NCBI RefSeq assembly: GCF_954871325.1
Contig: NC_088777.1
Coordinates: forward strand, 39,223,366 to 39,287,365
From: Gordionus sp. m RMFG-2023
Lineage: Eukaryota > Nematomorpha > Gordioida > Chordodea > Parachordodidae
Direction: 5' to 3'
DNA length: 64,000 bases
Shown one piece after another: positions 44,006 through 57,500 of the stretch. Position 1 is the first letter of the stretch, and each line of letters opens with the position of its first letter. The position numbers were made by a program, and so were the translations under genes. The notes under the pieces were generated by a model. The model made no database searches. It had not been told where the DNA came from and worked only from the letters and a program-made list of their open reading frames with translations.

Positions 44006-44300
44006 AATATTTAAATATTTATGTAACTTTTAAAATAAATTTCAGGAAAAAATTGTACCTTATAGCTATTAATCAAAATAGTCAAGATAATAGTTTTAAT
44101 TATTATATGATATCCTATTTATTTTTTTATAAATTTATATGTATTAATTATATATATTATATTCTGTTATTTTTTATCCAAGATATAAATATCTACATTT
44201 TAAATCTACTTAAATTGAATTGTTTCAAAATAAATAAAATATCTATAGTACAATTTAAAAAAATTATGATAGTAACATAATACTTGAAAAAAAAGGAATT
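44006..44300. other. GPCR 3' flank
   Basis: AT-rich sequence likely holding the 3' untranslated region. The overlapping 92-codon frame at 44002-44280 is almost entirely A/T-coded residues and is not supported. Confidence 0.4.
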
Positions 44301-44309
44301 GTTAAATCT

Positions 44310-45842
44310 TTAAGATAAATCCTTAGTCAAGATTCGAGCTCACCAAACAATGGGAATTCGATTTCGGACTTTATGGCAAGCTTATACGGGAATTAGTTTC
44401 TTTTCATGTCTTTAGCTGGGTGTATTTATATTTTGCCAAATTTTTTAATAAAACTTTGTTTGCATCCCGAATGTTCAGTGGGATTAAGACAATTGGAGTG
44501 AAGATATATTCATGAAGAATATCATGATTTTTTTCTAATTTATGACATGTTTGAGAGCGCAATAGAGTGATATGGGTAAAATCATAAGTTAAGAATTTTC
44601 GGTCCAGGGAATCCTTGTGACGTCCGGCTAACTATTATCGGTGAAAAGATGAGTTGGTTCAATTGTGGAAGGGGACTTGCTGATTGCAGAGCTCGCTTAA
44701 ATAAATTTCAAAGAGTGTGAGGAGTGGGTAGCCCTTTTATTACTGCGAATATATTTAAACTATTTGTGGGATCTGGCGCAATTATGAAGTAAGGTAATGT
44801 TAATGTTCAGATACATTGTTAAAGATACGTTAAATTCTTGGTTGTTAAATTCCAATCCAAATTTTTAGAGGGAATTGCTCTAAAAAGTGTATTCCAAGCT
44901 CTTGTTGAGTACAGCAGTAAAAAATAATCTTCGAATGGGAGATAGACAACCAATGATACCTAAAATCATCGGACATCTCACTCTTTCTGGCCAATTTGAA
45001 AAAAGTGTCAGGGGGGTTGTTTTGAATTCTGTTAAATCGTTTGGGCTTATCAAAATATCAGGTAGAAATGTGGGCGTCTATGACTTCAGAGTTAATTAGC
45101 CTAGATAAGATGAAGCTACTAATTGAGAGGGGAGTCAGGAGATATTAAAATGCAGATTAACAACTTTCTCCAAAATTTTTTGATTATGATTCAGCAGGAC
45201 CAAAGGTCTTTTCTAAACTTTAATATTGCTGAAAACCTGAGTGCATAAACTTTTTATGTCTAATTTTTTTTTATATAAAATAAAATTTATAGGTTATTAA
45301 CGAGCTAGGAATTTTTTCTATGTTTTTAAAGCTGGATATAGTTTTTACATAGAATTAATGTATAGCCTCTAGCAATGGGTGACCCGAAATAAAAGATTTA
45401 TGCAACCTTTATATTTTTGAAACTAAAATGTTTCATAACAGAGAAAAATGAGAGAAGATTTTAGTTTTGCAGGCGCTGAGTTCTAGACTAGTCCAATTAT
45501 AGGTCCATCAATTTGAATTATTTAGCGCCTTCTTTGAATCTTGAGGAGCGGTTCAGCTTAATCTATCGACAATGTACTTAAGTGAAAACTAAGTTCACAA
45601 TTGTGCATTCGATTACATTGTTCCGGCTATAATGCAATAGAGATACCAATAAGTCGCCCAGTTGAATATTCTCTGCAGATTCAATTATTTTGCCACCAAA
45701 TCATAGTAAGAAAAGTTTTTGATAGCAGCTTATTGCAATTGACATAGTTTAGGAATTTATAATAAATTCAGTAGCAAAATGTTCCCAATGTAGAGTATTG
45801 GAGGCATTTGCAAAGATTAACTGGCAACTTGGTAGGTACGAG
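44310..45842 (-). pseudogene. Unrecognised decayed coding sequence, left part
   Basis: Composition is closer to coding than the surroundings. Minus-strand stretches are open and protein-like, for example near 45045-44880 (FFKLARKSEMSDDF, IIFYCCTQQELGIHF) and near 45700-45560 (IESAENIQLGDLLVSLLHY). The sequence is broken in several places and I do not recognise the family. It continues on the far side of the hAT at 45843-47809. It may be an old multi-kilobase mobile element; a viral origin cannot be excluded. Confidence 0.45.
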
Positions 45843-47809
45843 CAGGGGCGTCGCTAGTCCTTACAATCAGGGGGCACAACTAAAAAAAATTTCCTGGACC
45901 CTCATTTACCAGCCTTCGGCCGGGTTTTATATTAATATATTATACTTTTTAGAAATTTGCTGACTCTGAATTATTATTCTGAATTTTATATTTTGTCATT
46001 TATTATATTATGCATACAAAATAAACTAGCATATAAATAATTACAACAATATAAGACATTTCTAAAAATATTATTTTTTAATACAAAATCTATTTATTAC
46101 AGTATAAAATATTTTCAATTGCTGATATAAATTTTGCGTCTAAAGAATTACAAGTGATAAAAAAGATTAATTAATTCATACATATACCTCAATTGATAAT
46201 GGTTTTTAAAAACTACATATTATAAAATTAGCAACTTACATTGACAAAAGGTGAAGAAACTAATATAACACTCTGTTACCATTTTTAGACAATGTTTTAT
46301 AGAATAGACTAATAGGTAAAATTTATAGGCCCAACCAATTCAACAATTCTTGGAGAAGAGAATATAAACGACCAATCCAAATCTTAAAACTATATGGTGG
46401 TTAGAGCTTCCTTTTAAATGACATGATGGAAGCTAGATAAGTAATTGAGAAAAAAATTGTGTGATATAAATTTCTAATAGATTATTTTCCATTTTTAATG
46501 ATATATAAACAACTACACAGTTGTCCATATTGCTTATAAAATATGCAATCATATGCTCTCAGCAGCTGTAATAATAATTTTAATTTACATAGCCACACAT
46601 ATATTAGTTGCTGGTTAATAAGCAGTCATGCCATGACACTCACTATATTAACTTATATCAGAATTTATTATGCAAGATAAATTGATAAAACAAAAACACT
46701 AAAAATCTTTAGAAGAAATTATGCAAATGTATTGAAGCCTTAAGTTATTTACAAGGCAGGGATGTCATATTAGAAATGAAACATTTTGTAACTATAAAAT
46801 AAGAACCAGAGTGATATGATATGATAAAAGAAATTAATTAAGATTTTATATATTATTGTCGCACCTCTAGTTGGTATATTATATCTTAAAATAGTAGTAG
46901 TTTATAATAATATCAAAAATATACTAATAATAAAAATTTAACTCAAAACTGTTTTTCAAATAAGAAACAAATAGCTTTCCTAAAAACACGTAAAAAAAGA
47001 GAAGAAAAGTTATCTAATTTATTACATCCATTTTGGGATAAATAATAAGATGTTAAATTTTTAAAAATATTTCCAATAATTATGGTGTTAAATATTTGAA
47101 AGCAATTTATTACTTATATTTATTATCAAAAGCATTTATTAGTAAGATTTATTAAAATATTAACTGCAATATATTATATAACTGTCAAATACGTCTTTAA
47201 AAGTGGTGTTTAACCTAATCTTTTATAACCATTATTATACGTTTACTTACTTTTTATAAATAAATCTTTTATACTTATTTGGATTTGGACCTTGAAAGTT
47301 ATTTTAAGAAGAGGCATGGTAATTAAATTTAAATATCAATAAAATAGTTGATTAGTGATTTTGAACTCGGCTAATTACAATATTAAATTTGTTAATTTTC
47401 TATTAATATTTATTCAATTAGGTTTATATAATTATTTAAATAATAAAAGTCAATAAAGCTTCAACTGTTAATACTAAATTAATATTTAGTGAGTGATATT
47501 AATATTCTATTTTTAATACAGAATTTGATTGCAAGCTTACATAGTGAAAATATAATTTATAAGTATTAATCTAATCTAATAATTAAAATATTGTTCATTT
47601 AAGAATAATAGACTTATTAATTTTTAAATTATAAAATTAAATCTATATATTACTCAAATTTATAAAAGAAATCATTCAATGGGCAATCAAAAAAATTTAT
47701 TTTTAGTTCAAGGGGATATTAAGGAGCCATTAAAAAAAAATTCCTTCAGGGGGTTATTCAAATTTTTCAGGGGGCTCAAGCCCCTGCGCCCTCTTTAACG
47801 ACGCCACTG
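45843..47809. mobile_element. hAT-type non-autonomous transposon, 1,967 bp, near-perfect TSD
   Basis: The left end is CAGGGGCGTCGCTAG; the right end, reversed, is CAGTGGCGTCGTTAAAG. The flanks GGTACGAG (45835-45842) and GGTATGAG (47810-47817) form an 8-bp duplication with one mismatch. The ends carry CAGGGGGC and CGGCCGGG words. The interior is AT-rich with no transposase recognised. The CAG.GGCGTCG tip is typical of many animal hAT families. Confidence 0.85.
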
Positions 47810-48110
47810 GGTATGAGAAACCTGTAAGCTGTTTTAGCAAGCGAAGAGGAAATTTTTCTGCATGGAAGGTTACTTCGATTGTAATGGATCTGCTATCTTT
47901 ATTGAGTTTTGTGAGCGTAACTAGTTTAGCCACAAACTTTGACCTAACCAGCAGTGGAGTGTCACATTCTATTGAATAAGGAGGTAATTTAGAAAGAAGA
48001 TGTGTTGAAAAGATATGATAAGTCTTGTAAAAATTATCTTGCATGTATTCGAAACCTTGAGCAGTATCTTTCAGGAATAAGATGATCATTCCTGCCATCT
48101 TCTATATCAA
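47810..48110 (-). pseudogene. Unrecognised decayed coding sequence, right part
   Basis: The minus-strand open frame from 48098 reads MAGMIILFLKDTAQGFEYMQ, then ECDTPLLVRSKFVAKLVTL and ITIEVTFHAEKFPLRLLKQL, and runs into the hAT at 47809. The codons are balanced and the product is protein-like, but no family is recognised. It belongs with 44310-45842, from which the hAT separates it. Confidence 0.45.
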
Positions 48111-48174
48111 TTTAATTGGCAAGAGGTTTGGATGGGTGGAATGGCTTGATGGATGTTGAGTGCTTTACGAAGAG

Positions 48175-48310
48175 TTTTTGCAATGGTGTAGCTAAGAATT
48201 TTCTTTAAGGGAGGGGGGGTTCCATCCTCTAATTGCCAAGAAACATCTATCAGACTCTTCGTTAACGGGTCTTTGGCCCTTTTAACGGGCTCCGGTCGGG
48301 TTTACTTTAT
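48175..48310. mobile_element. Left end of a hAT-like element
   Basis: GCAATGGTGTAGCTAAGAA followed by GGGAGGGGGGG and CTCCGGTCGGGTTTACTTTAT resembles the 45843 element (CAGGGGCGTCGCTAG, later TTCGGCCGGGTTTTAT). No right end or target duplication was found. Confidence 0.45.
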
Positions 48311-49684
48311 TCATTATACTTTTCTTATACATAAAATTCTTAGAAATATTAATACATTTAAATTAAAATAACACATCCGACATTTAATCATTTTTATATA
48401 GATTGATATTTAAATTATTATGTTTTTTAACTATTTTATGTAAAAAAAATGAGCCAAAAAATAATTTTCCTTAGGTGCTAAGAATATCTGTACGAAGTTC
48501 ATGCATTCCTTTAATATTGTTTTTAAAGGTTTGAACAATAAATTATATTTAAATAAGTTGTTATTTTATTTATAGTATAAAGTTGATCAATGAATGTGGT
48601 TTGTCGATTCTAAATAATTATTTTTAATACAAATACTATTTGTTTTAATTATAAATGATATCCAACATTAATAGTTATTAGTATTACAAATCATATAAAT
48701 TGCATATAAAATACTCTCTAATTGTCTAAATAAATACCACCGTGTCCTGGTTTGTCTTATTTTTGAAAATTATTTTTGTATAACTCAGGGTAAACAGATT
48801 TTGAACTATGATATCCTATTTTGATTTATTTTAATACAACAAATAAATATTATATCTTATCTATATATTTTTTTCGATAAAGGATTAAGTAAATCCAAAT
48901 AGCCTTATTCTTTCTAAACTCTAGAGGAAGCTATAAAAACGTCTAAGCAAACGACTGTTTAGAGATAAGACGAACCAAGACACGGCCTACAAAAACTATT
49001 TATTATTACTCAATAAAAGTATATGTGATAATATCAAACCCTGCTAAGGATGTTTTAAATATCAGAGATTTTAAAGTTTAAGGCCTTTTTAAAGAAGAAA
49101 ATAACAAATTGATAACTATATAATGCAGATAAAACAATTATTTTTTCAAAAAAGAGGTTTTTTGTGTCATGCTCATATCTTATAAAATGTTAAATAAAAT
49201 CTTCCAATAATAATATTTTTCTATTATTGTATTATAAATGTTAAAAATTTTTTATAAAGTGATAAAATGCATTTGATTTTAAAATGGTGAGTATTCATAA
49301 ATTTTGAGCACATATTCAGTATTGTATTTTTAGGAAATAATATGATCTTATCGTATAGTTAGATTTTAAATAATATTGAGCTATAATTTTTTAGTTTGGC
49401 AACTAGGCAAATATTTAGGAAATCCAAATTATGAATCATGTGAAAGGAAGAGGGAAAAAGTATAATTTGCAAAAAATTATACAGGGTAATATTTTAATAA
49501 AAAAAAATGAGCGTAATTTCCTTTTTATAGATCAAGTCCGGCCCGATATAACATTCTGAGACATATATTTTGCATATGAGTATTTCTATTTCTATTTCTT
49601 TTCACCAACATATATATATAAGAAAATATTTTATAAAAATAATAAGTTTTTTTTATCATTTATATAAAGCACATTAATATAAAT
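48311..49684. other. AT-rich intergenic
   Basis: No gene, RNA or clear repeat recognised. Confidence 0.4.
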
Positions 49685-49870
49685 CAGGGACCTTCAGGCA
49701 CCAATTTGCAAAATATAGTCAAAATTATTCAAAATAACAAAATTTTAAGAATGCCGAGGTCGGGCCAAAAAATATATAAAAAATAAATCCTGAGTGGCCC
49801 TAATTTTTTTTAAAACAAACCCGGGTCATGCCGAATTTTAAATAAAATCTTGTGCCTGACCTAAAATTTT
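49685..49870. mobile_element. Family C MITE fragment
   Basis: Starts CAGGGACCTTCAGGCA, like the CAGAGACCTGCAG tip of family C, followed by degraded CCGGGCC-type words separated by A/T runs. The right end is missing. Confidence 0.5.
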
Positions 49871-52679
49871 GAAATCTACAAATCTAATTACTTACAATAT
49901 TTAATTATGAAAATATTTATTATATTTATATAGTTTACCTTTCCTCAACTCAATATATCATACTTATCTATCATATTATTAATATTTATGGAGTATCTAA
50001 TTTTATAATTTAGCAACTTATTCTTAAATCAATCCCAATTCAAATATTGTATATAAAATGTTAATCAGATTACAACAAAATCATTTTTATGGGATGCAGA
50101 TTATGGAATTTATATATTTTGACATTGAATTTATATATTTTGACATTGAAATTATCATAATAATCTTTCTATGGTATTAATTCAAAATATTACAGTAATT
50201 ATCTTAGTGCTTATATTTTATAATTTATATATATATAAATGGGGTAAGATAGAAATTATATTCGAAAAGACAACTTAATATAAATTTTAAATAAATGGCA
50301 GCATATTATTTACTATTAATTTTTATTTAAATCATGAAAATTATCTGCCTATGATGGTAGTCATACAATAAATAACTGTATTCATTAGATTTAGAATACT
50401 CATTTAATAATGATTGATTAAAACATTTTTAATAATAGCCGCCACTATTTTTGAAATGGAAAATAATAATTGTGATTGTCATACAACTCAAATAAACCGC
50501 CAATATATATATGAAGAGACAATTTATTATCTATTATATTATTCCTCAAAAACATCAATCAAATTTAGCCAATAGTGTTCTTTTTAAAATAATTTGTTCA
50601 ATAAAAATGATTATTGGGTAATCGGTCCAATAGTAATCTGTAACAACCTCAACATTCATTCAATTTTATAACACATTTTACCATCTTCATAAGGTTAAAT
50701 TTTTTATAGTTTATATAGTTAACCAACAGAAAACGTTAATTTATTTGAATATTCAAGTCTTTTAAAATTGGCTTTAAAGAAATTAATCAAACTGAGCAAA
50801 ATAAAGGAAAGTTTTAATGTCACAGTATGTCTCTAGAAATTTAGGGGTAAAAGAATTTTGTTATCAAAACTATTTTTAAAGTATATCCATGTTAGGAACT
50901 TCTCCCTTAACACTCAATCTTAATTGCTATGTATATGCCAATAATTTTCTAAATAGCCAATGGATACCACCACAGAGTTTTTAAGACACAATCAGGTTGA
51001 CTTCATATTTGATTTAAATCTATGATAGGAGGTCTTTATTTAAAAGAGTACTTATGAAGGTCTTAAAAGCATTTAAATATTTTTTTATGATAAGTGTAGG
51101 TTTTATATGAAATTCATGTGTATATTTAATAGTTCATTTCTAAAATCATTTTTATTATTATTCCATATTCTATTCTCCAAATATTTATTTAAATCCAAAA
51201 AATTTATTGAATAATAATTAATTAAAATTTTATTTTAAGCTGCGTCCTTTTTCACAAATTAATAACAACACTTTGGACACATTTAAGTTTAAAAAAAAAT
51301 TAAAATATTCAAAATGTTTGATATGTTTCAATTATTAGTTATTTATTAAAAGATATGTAAATATTTAATTGTATTTATTATGTATTACCTTTCAGTTATT
51401 AAACTTTGTATGAACCTATTGTTTGATAATGGTTATATTTTAATTTTATTTATATACTACATAAATAAATATATGTTGTAAATAATTTTATCAATATTAA
51501 ATAAATAAACAGTTGGAAAACCAATAATAACTTTTATTTTGAAAGATAATTTTTCCATAAAATATATATAAATTATTATATTTGAGTTATATAATAAAAT
51601 TATAATAGAAATGATATAATATCTTTTGAGAGTAGGAATAGGAATATTTTTATTAATAACTATAGGGTTTTCATTTTATTTTTTGGAATTATCTTGATCT
51701 AGCTATTATTCTAGTATAAATATCAAATAATATTAATATAATGTACAGAATCATTCGACATAGGTATTGCAATTTCATTAAGGTATGATGCAGTTAATTT
51801 TATATACAAATATAAAATAATACTGCTCCCAGATGTCAATTTTCAGATTCCTAAAATAAAAAACTATTTTATATTTTTTTAATATTTTACATTTGTCTGT
51901 GTCAATTTAAAACTTGACTCAGAATATTTGGTAATATCATCAATATTTTCTTTTAACTATATATATTGTTTGACATATAGTAGATCCTTATTTTCCAGCA
52001 CCTTTTAATGTTACGATCTGAGTTATTGTAATATATTTATTGTATGGTTTAAGAGAAAATTGACAGATATTCCAAGAGAAATTGCAGAGATTATTAGCAG
52101 TGTAATATTTTGAAGAATTTAAAAATAAAAAATTTAATAATTTTGTATAAATTGTAAAAATTGTCCACTTACTAATACTTCAATTACCAAATAATTCAAT
52201 CCATTATAATATAGTGTTGTATATTTTCTCATAACTTCATAATTGTATAATGTATGTTATTCATAACTTATTATTACATTTTTGATGAAATGTATAACCT
52301 TTTTGTTTTACTTATATATAATTTGACTCTGATTGTAGTTAACCTCCTATTATTTGTTAACTTAAAATATCATTTTATTTTTTCTATTGTAATTTTATAT
52401 CAATTTCATAAATTTAATTTTATATCTGTGACTAAGTAATAAATCATTTGTAAAGGTGGTGGTTTGTTTAAAATTTAAATTAGGATGAACATATTTTCAG
52501 CATGGTACTTTAATATGTATTCATGAATTTCTTATAATGATAGGTAAATCAGATATTTCCCTTTCACTTGTTGATAATTTTGAAAAAAATTTCCAATTAA
52601 TATATACATATATTAACAGATTTAATTCTTATAAACCCCTTACTATTTTTCTGGATCCAAGGAAAAAATTAATTATTCT
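49871..52679. other. AT-rich intergenic
   Basis: No supportable gene. A 21-bp duplication (AATTTATATATTTTGACATTG twice) lies at about 50110-50150. The open frame at 52254-52439 is A/T-coded. Confidence 0.4.
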
Positions 52680-53640
52680 GGGTTTTCTTGGGCTTGGGAA
52701 ATATTTTTCACAATTAATTTGGACTTGGACGTAGCTTGCTAAACATTTTTCAAAAAATTTTTAATTTTAAATATGGGCTAGAAATTGGCCTGAAAATTTC
52801 TTTTGAAAACATGGCCAGGCCTGATCAAAAACCAAGGCCCATGCAACTTTCATATTTTGATTGTATTTTTAAATGCATTGTGACTTTTTATATATTTTAT
52901 TTCAGTTCTCAACTACCAAAATTATTATGGTCTTTGGCAGGTTTAATAAAATTTTCCCAAATTCGTAGACCTGGCTTGGGAATTTTTTTAATATTAGGCA
53001 TAGGTGTAATATTTAACACAGAATATTTATATGGCCCTCAAATAAAAGCTAATTTAAATATATTTTTATTCAAAAAATTTAAGCTGGGTTAAGATAGAAT
53101 AAAAAATAGATATTGTTATTAGATATTTACCTAACTCCAGGTTTAAAATTTTGAAAATTACTATGGGTTGGCCAGGCTTGAGAAAAATTTTTATAAAATT
53201 ATTATGAGTTGGACTGGGCTTGGAAAATATTTTTATAAATTATATTGGGCTGGGCTTGGGGAAAATTATTACGAGCTTGGACGCTTGATAATTTTTTATT
53301 ATTAACTATGGGTCAGACATTGGCCTAAAACAAGTTATTTTGCAGGCCTGGGCTCGGTCTGATCAAAAAAACCAAGGCCCATGAAAATCTGATTTTTATT
53401 GTATTTTTAAGTTCATTATGATTATTTAAATGTTTTATTTCAGTTCTCAACTACCAAAATTATTATGATCTTTCATTAGGCTTGGAAGAATTTTTCAAAA
53501 TTATTATGGCTTTATACTTTGCCTGGGAATTATTTTTAATATTAAATATTAGGTATAAATGATCAGTAATATTTAACATATTGGTATAGTCAAGTAAGAA
53601 GCTTTAAATTTATTCTTACTCAAACCATAATATTTAGACT
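52680..53640. repeat. Direct duplication, period about 538 bp, with GGCCTGG/GGGCTTGG words
   Basis: About 52720-53095 and 53258-53640 are the same sequence in tandem. Both contain ATGGG...A.ATTGGCCT.AAA, CTGATCAAAA..ACCAAGGCCC, TTCAGTTCTCAACTACCAAA and TAATATTTAACA in the same order, offset 538 bp. The GC words resemble degraded family C subterminal repeats. The two open frames here (52537-53092) read through repeats and are not genes. Confidence 0.68.
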
Positions 53641-54589
53641 TAGTTTTAATGTATTGAATCTGGCCTGAAGGGGGAGGGAAATAAAAAGAATAAAAATTGG
53701 ATATTATTTTCAAATAACAGGTAACATCTAGCATAAATATAAGAAGAAAATTCTCATTCCCCGTCATTTTTGACGGGATATCTATTAGTATTATAAATAA
53801 AGGCCATATCAGTTACTAAAAAATTAAGTATTCATTTTAATACGCAGTAAAGCAGTTTATGAATCAAAATTCTCAAAATTAGTCATGGTCCTCCCAGCCC
53901 AGGCACGATAAAGTACAGGGAAACAAATACGTACAAGGTACATTCACAATATTTTTATTCTCTTAAGAATAGTTTGTTATACCAATTTATATTCTTTCTT
54001 AATCCACGATATAAATATTTTTAGTCCTTAAATTTTCTTTATTTTATTTTAGAATCACATTCATTATATAATTGAATTATATTTTGCTAGATTCGCCACT
54101 TTTTCGATTCAAATTTTGCTATTTAAGCCATTTATTGATGACTCCTTCTTTTCTTCACAGAAAGAAATTTAAATTTAATCGTTTTAATTGATATATTGGG
54201 ATTCAGGAATATTACATTACATTGGCCAATTTCAATTTTACTTTATCACATAAAAATAAGCGACACATGTTCTTTTATAATTAATTAATACATTATTCCC
54301 TTTTGTTAATTTAATTAACCTCAGGTTCTAATTCACTTTTTGCCACGATATTATTTCTAAATTTTCTTTGTTTTACACATTAATTTTTCTATTAAAAGAG
54401 TTTTGATTTAATATTTCATTTAGTTGACATTTTATTTTTTCCCTAAATAATTCACACACGCAACACAGGATTAAGTGTATGTTTAAAAAAGATGGTTGTA
54501 GATACTACCACTTATATTTTGGCTTAAACTATTCTAAAATTTGTTTGCAAATTTTAAGAGGTCCTCTTTAAGATTCGGTCTTTATTTAG
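53641..54589. other. Intergenic upstream of TRMT1
   Basis: AT-rich, with no gene recognised; the TRMT1 promoter is expected here, but no defined element could be identified. Confidence 0.4.
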
Positions 54590-57500
54590 ATGAGTAAAAT
54601 TATTGAAGGAAAATGTGAATTTATTTTGCCAGATGATGTATTTTTTAACCCAGTACAGGAGTTTAATCGAGATTTAACGTAATATAATATATGTATTGGG
54701 TATTATATCCATTTTTTTAGAGTTTTGATTATTAATTCCTTTATACATTTTTTGAAAAATTCTATTATTCATAAGGAAAAGTTAAAAATTGAGGTACCGT
54801 TAATATAAATCTATAAATATATGACAGCAATAATTCGAATAATACATGCCAGATATCAAGGCAATTTTATTGATTATATTTTAAAATGATAAAATTTGCA
54901 TCACACATACAAATACTTGCAAGCCTGTCATGGCTACATGGGTCAGGCAATAATTTTTTAATGTTTTTAAATATACCTGGGCTGGGCCTAAAATTTTTTT
55001 TAAAAAAATAACTTCACCAGGCAGGTTATTGCCATTATTATTTATAAAAATTAACAATAAATATAATATATTTTAGAGAAATCTGGGCCAAAAAAATTTT
55101 CTAAAATAAAATCTCAACCAGGACTAAATTTTTTTTTTTAAAAAAATCTGGGCCTGGCTGGGCCATGCAAATGGTACCTCCACAGGTCTCTGATATATAT
55201 TTAATTTAAGTTGTATGTCAATAAATACAATATAGATCTCTTTAGGATTTTTTTTATTTGATGGACAATTTATTATTTTTATAAAAAAAAATCAGAGCAT
55301 AGCCCAAAATTTTTATTAATTTTCTGTTTTTATTTAACCCATTATTATTTACTATCTTAAAAAATAGAGTAAGTTGATTTTAATTATCACTTTTAATTAA
55401 AGAAATAAAACAGTTTCTATTTTATTTTTAGAAATTTTACTTATTTCTTTTAGCCTGCAGACCATTAATCTCTAACTAGGTAGCTGGTGGAAGTATTATA
55501 TAATTTGGAACAGGGCAGATGGACAATCTGGGACCCTGTAGGCAAATTATTTTATCTATTGACCTCATTTTTATGAGGGAGGTAATTGATCTATATGCCA
55601 TCCATTTTGGGCTGGCCCCATGACTAATTCCTATTATAAGATTTTTATATTTTTGGTCACAAACATGTCCATAACAATAGGTTAAATACTATATTGCAGC
55701 TTTTACATTTTTAATAAGAAAAGGACTAAATCATTCATCAAATCAACCAATGTTTTAGACAACCATCTCAAAAATGAATTAAACTCATGTTGATTATTTA
55801 TGTTATAAATTTTAATGAAATCAAAATTTTAGATCAGTAGCTTAACCCAATCCAAAGATATATATCTTCATAGTCATAAAGGATTTTTTTTGGGTGTTGA
55901 TATTTACCAGGAATGTTTATTATCTTTATATTTAACTTTTTAATCATAAAAATTGATATCACCTGCAATTCTTCTTTAATATAAATAAAAAATGCATCCA
56001 ATTTATCTTGTCCCTTATTTTTGTTCTGTTTTTTATATGCTTTTTAATTTTCTAAACATTCTTTCACAATTTTACTATAGGTAAAAAGAAAGAAAGAAGG
56101 GAATACTCTATACAATGGCTGCCATATTTTTGCACCAAATAATCTCATAGCCACATATTACATTGTTAATCATTTTTATCTTATGTTATTTCATTTTTGT
56201 TAGACTCCTCACTATTACAAATTATATCATCTGTATTTTTATTTAACCTGATTATTTAATCTTTGCAAATGCAAATGAAGACAATTAGGTTGTAATTTGT
56301 CACTGGGTACATTTACCAAATATAAAACTTTCAGAAGGCTGCATTTATAGTTAATGTATTTTGCTCAAGTGTTGCGTTATTACAAAATTAAGCCAATAAA
56401 TAGGTGAAAAACATATGTTCCAATGCATTGATAAAAAATATGCCATACGATTATAAAAATAATTGCAAATTCGATATAAGTTTTTTCTTAAATATTGTAT
56501 AAAATAATCTCTATTTTAATTTTATCTTAAATAAGTTTTAAAACTGAATCAGCTCAAATAATGCAATGCTTGAAGGTAACACGTTTGCTATAAACGCAGC
56601 GTAAGACTATTTCAGAAATGCATTTGATATTTATTTTATCAAAATGCTCTGGGTAAAAATATTGTACATTCTTTTATAAGCTTTCTATTTATCGAAAATT
56701 GTTCAACCATATATTTATAATTTGGTCATACTACTTAGTATAGAGGGCATTCGGATCATGTGGGCTTTCATCTTTGCATTCATGGCTATACATCCTCCCT
56801 GTTCTATCTTTCTATATGGCATTATATTTTTTACCTAGATGCTATCTGGCAGCTTTAAATAGTACATCTTTTCATTTAAATGTATATATTTATTTAAAAT
56901 GAATATGAAGGCTATAAAAGATACAGAAGATGACATCTTTGATCATTTTCAAGCTGATAAAAAATTTTTTTATAAATTTTTATTTAAAGATATAATGAAA
57001 GCGGTCCCCATATTATTTCAAAGATTTCCAAAAAAAATAAGAACTGTATTTTAACGTTTTAAATGTGCCAAGATTTTCAATTTGTCTTAAATGAATTAAT
57101 ATTAACCGTATATCATAAATTATTTTTACAAGTTTGGATTAACCTACTATATATAATTCTCTAAAAGCTTTCACTTTGTTTTGCCAATTTATTGAAGCCC
57201 ACTCGGCTTTGGCCAGACAAATTAATTAGAAAGGTATAGTATTATTATTATATTTGATTCACCACACCTGATCAGCTGAAGTCTTCTGTACTATCTATTT
57301 TTAAATTTAATTATTTGCTACATACTTTTTAAAAAATTAAATTTCTAATTGTACCAAAAACAGCTTTAATGCCTTTATAACCCTGTGATTCGGATTTGTT
57401 AGGCAAAATCAACATTATGAAAAATTATGATAAAATAAACTTTGGTATAGTTTTAGGTATCTATTGATATATAATACTAAGATGTAATAAGGTACCCAAG

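Noticed and set aside
44002-44280. 92-codon frame overlapping the GPCR stop
   Set aside because: Almost all residues come from A/T-only codons; no motif, and it is best explained as 3' flank.
52537-53092. Two plus-strand frames
   Set aside because: They lie within a tandemly duplicated repeat, and the second copy of the repeat does not keep the frame.
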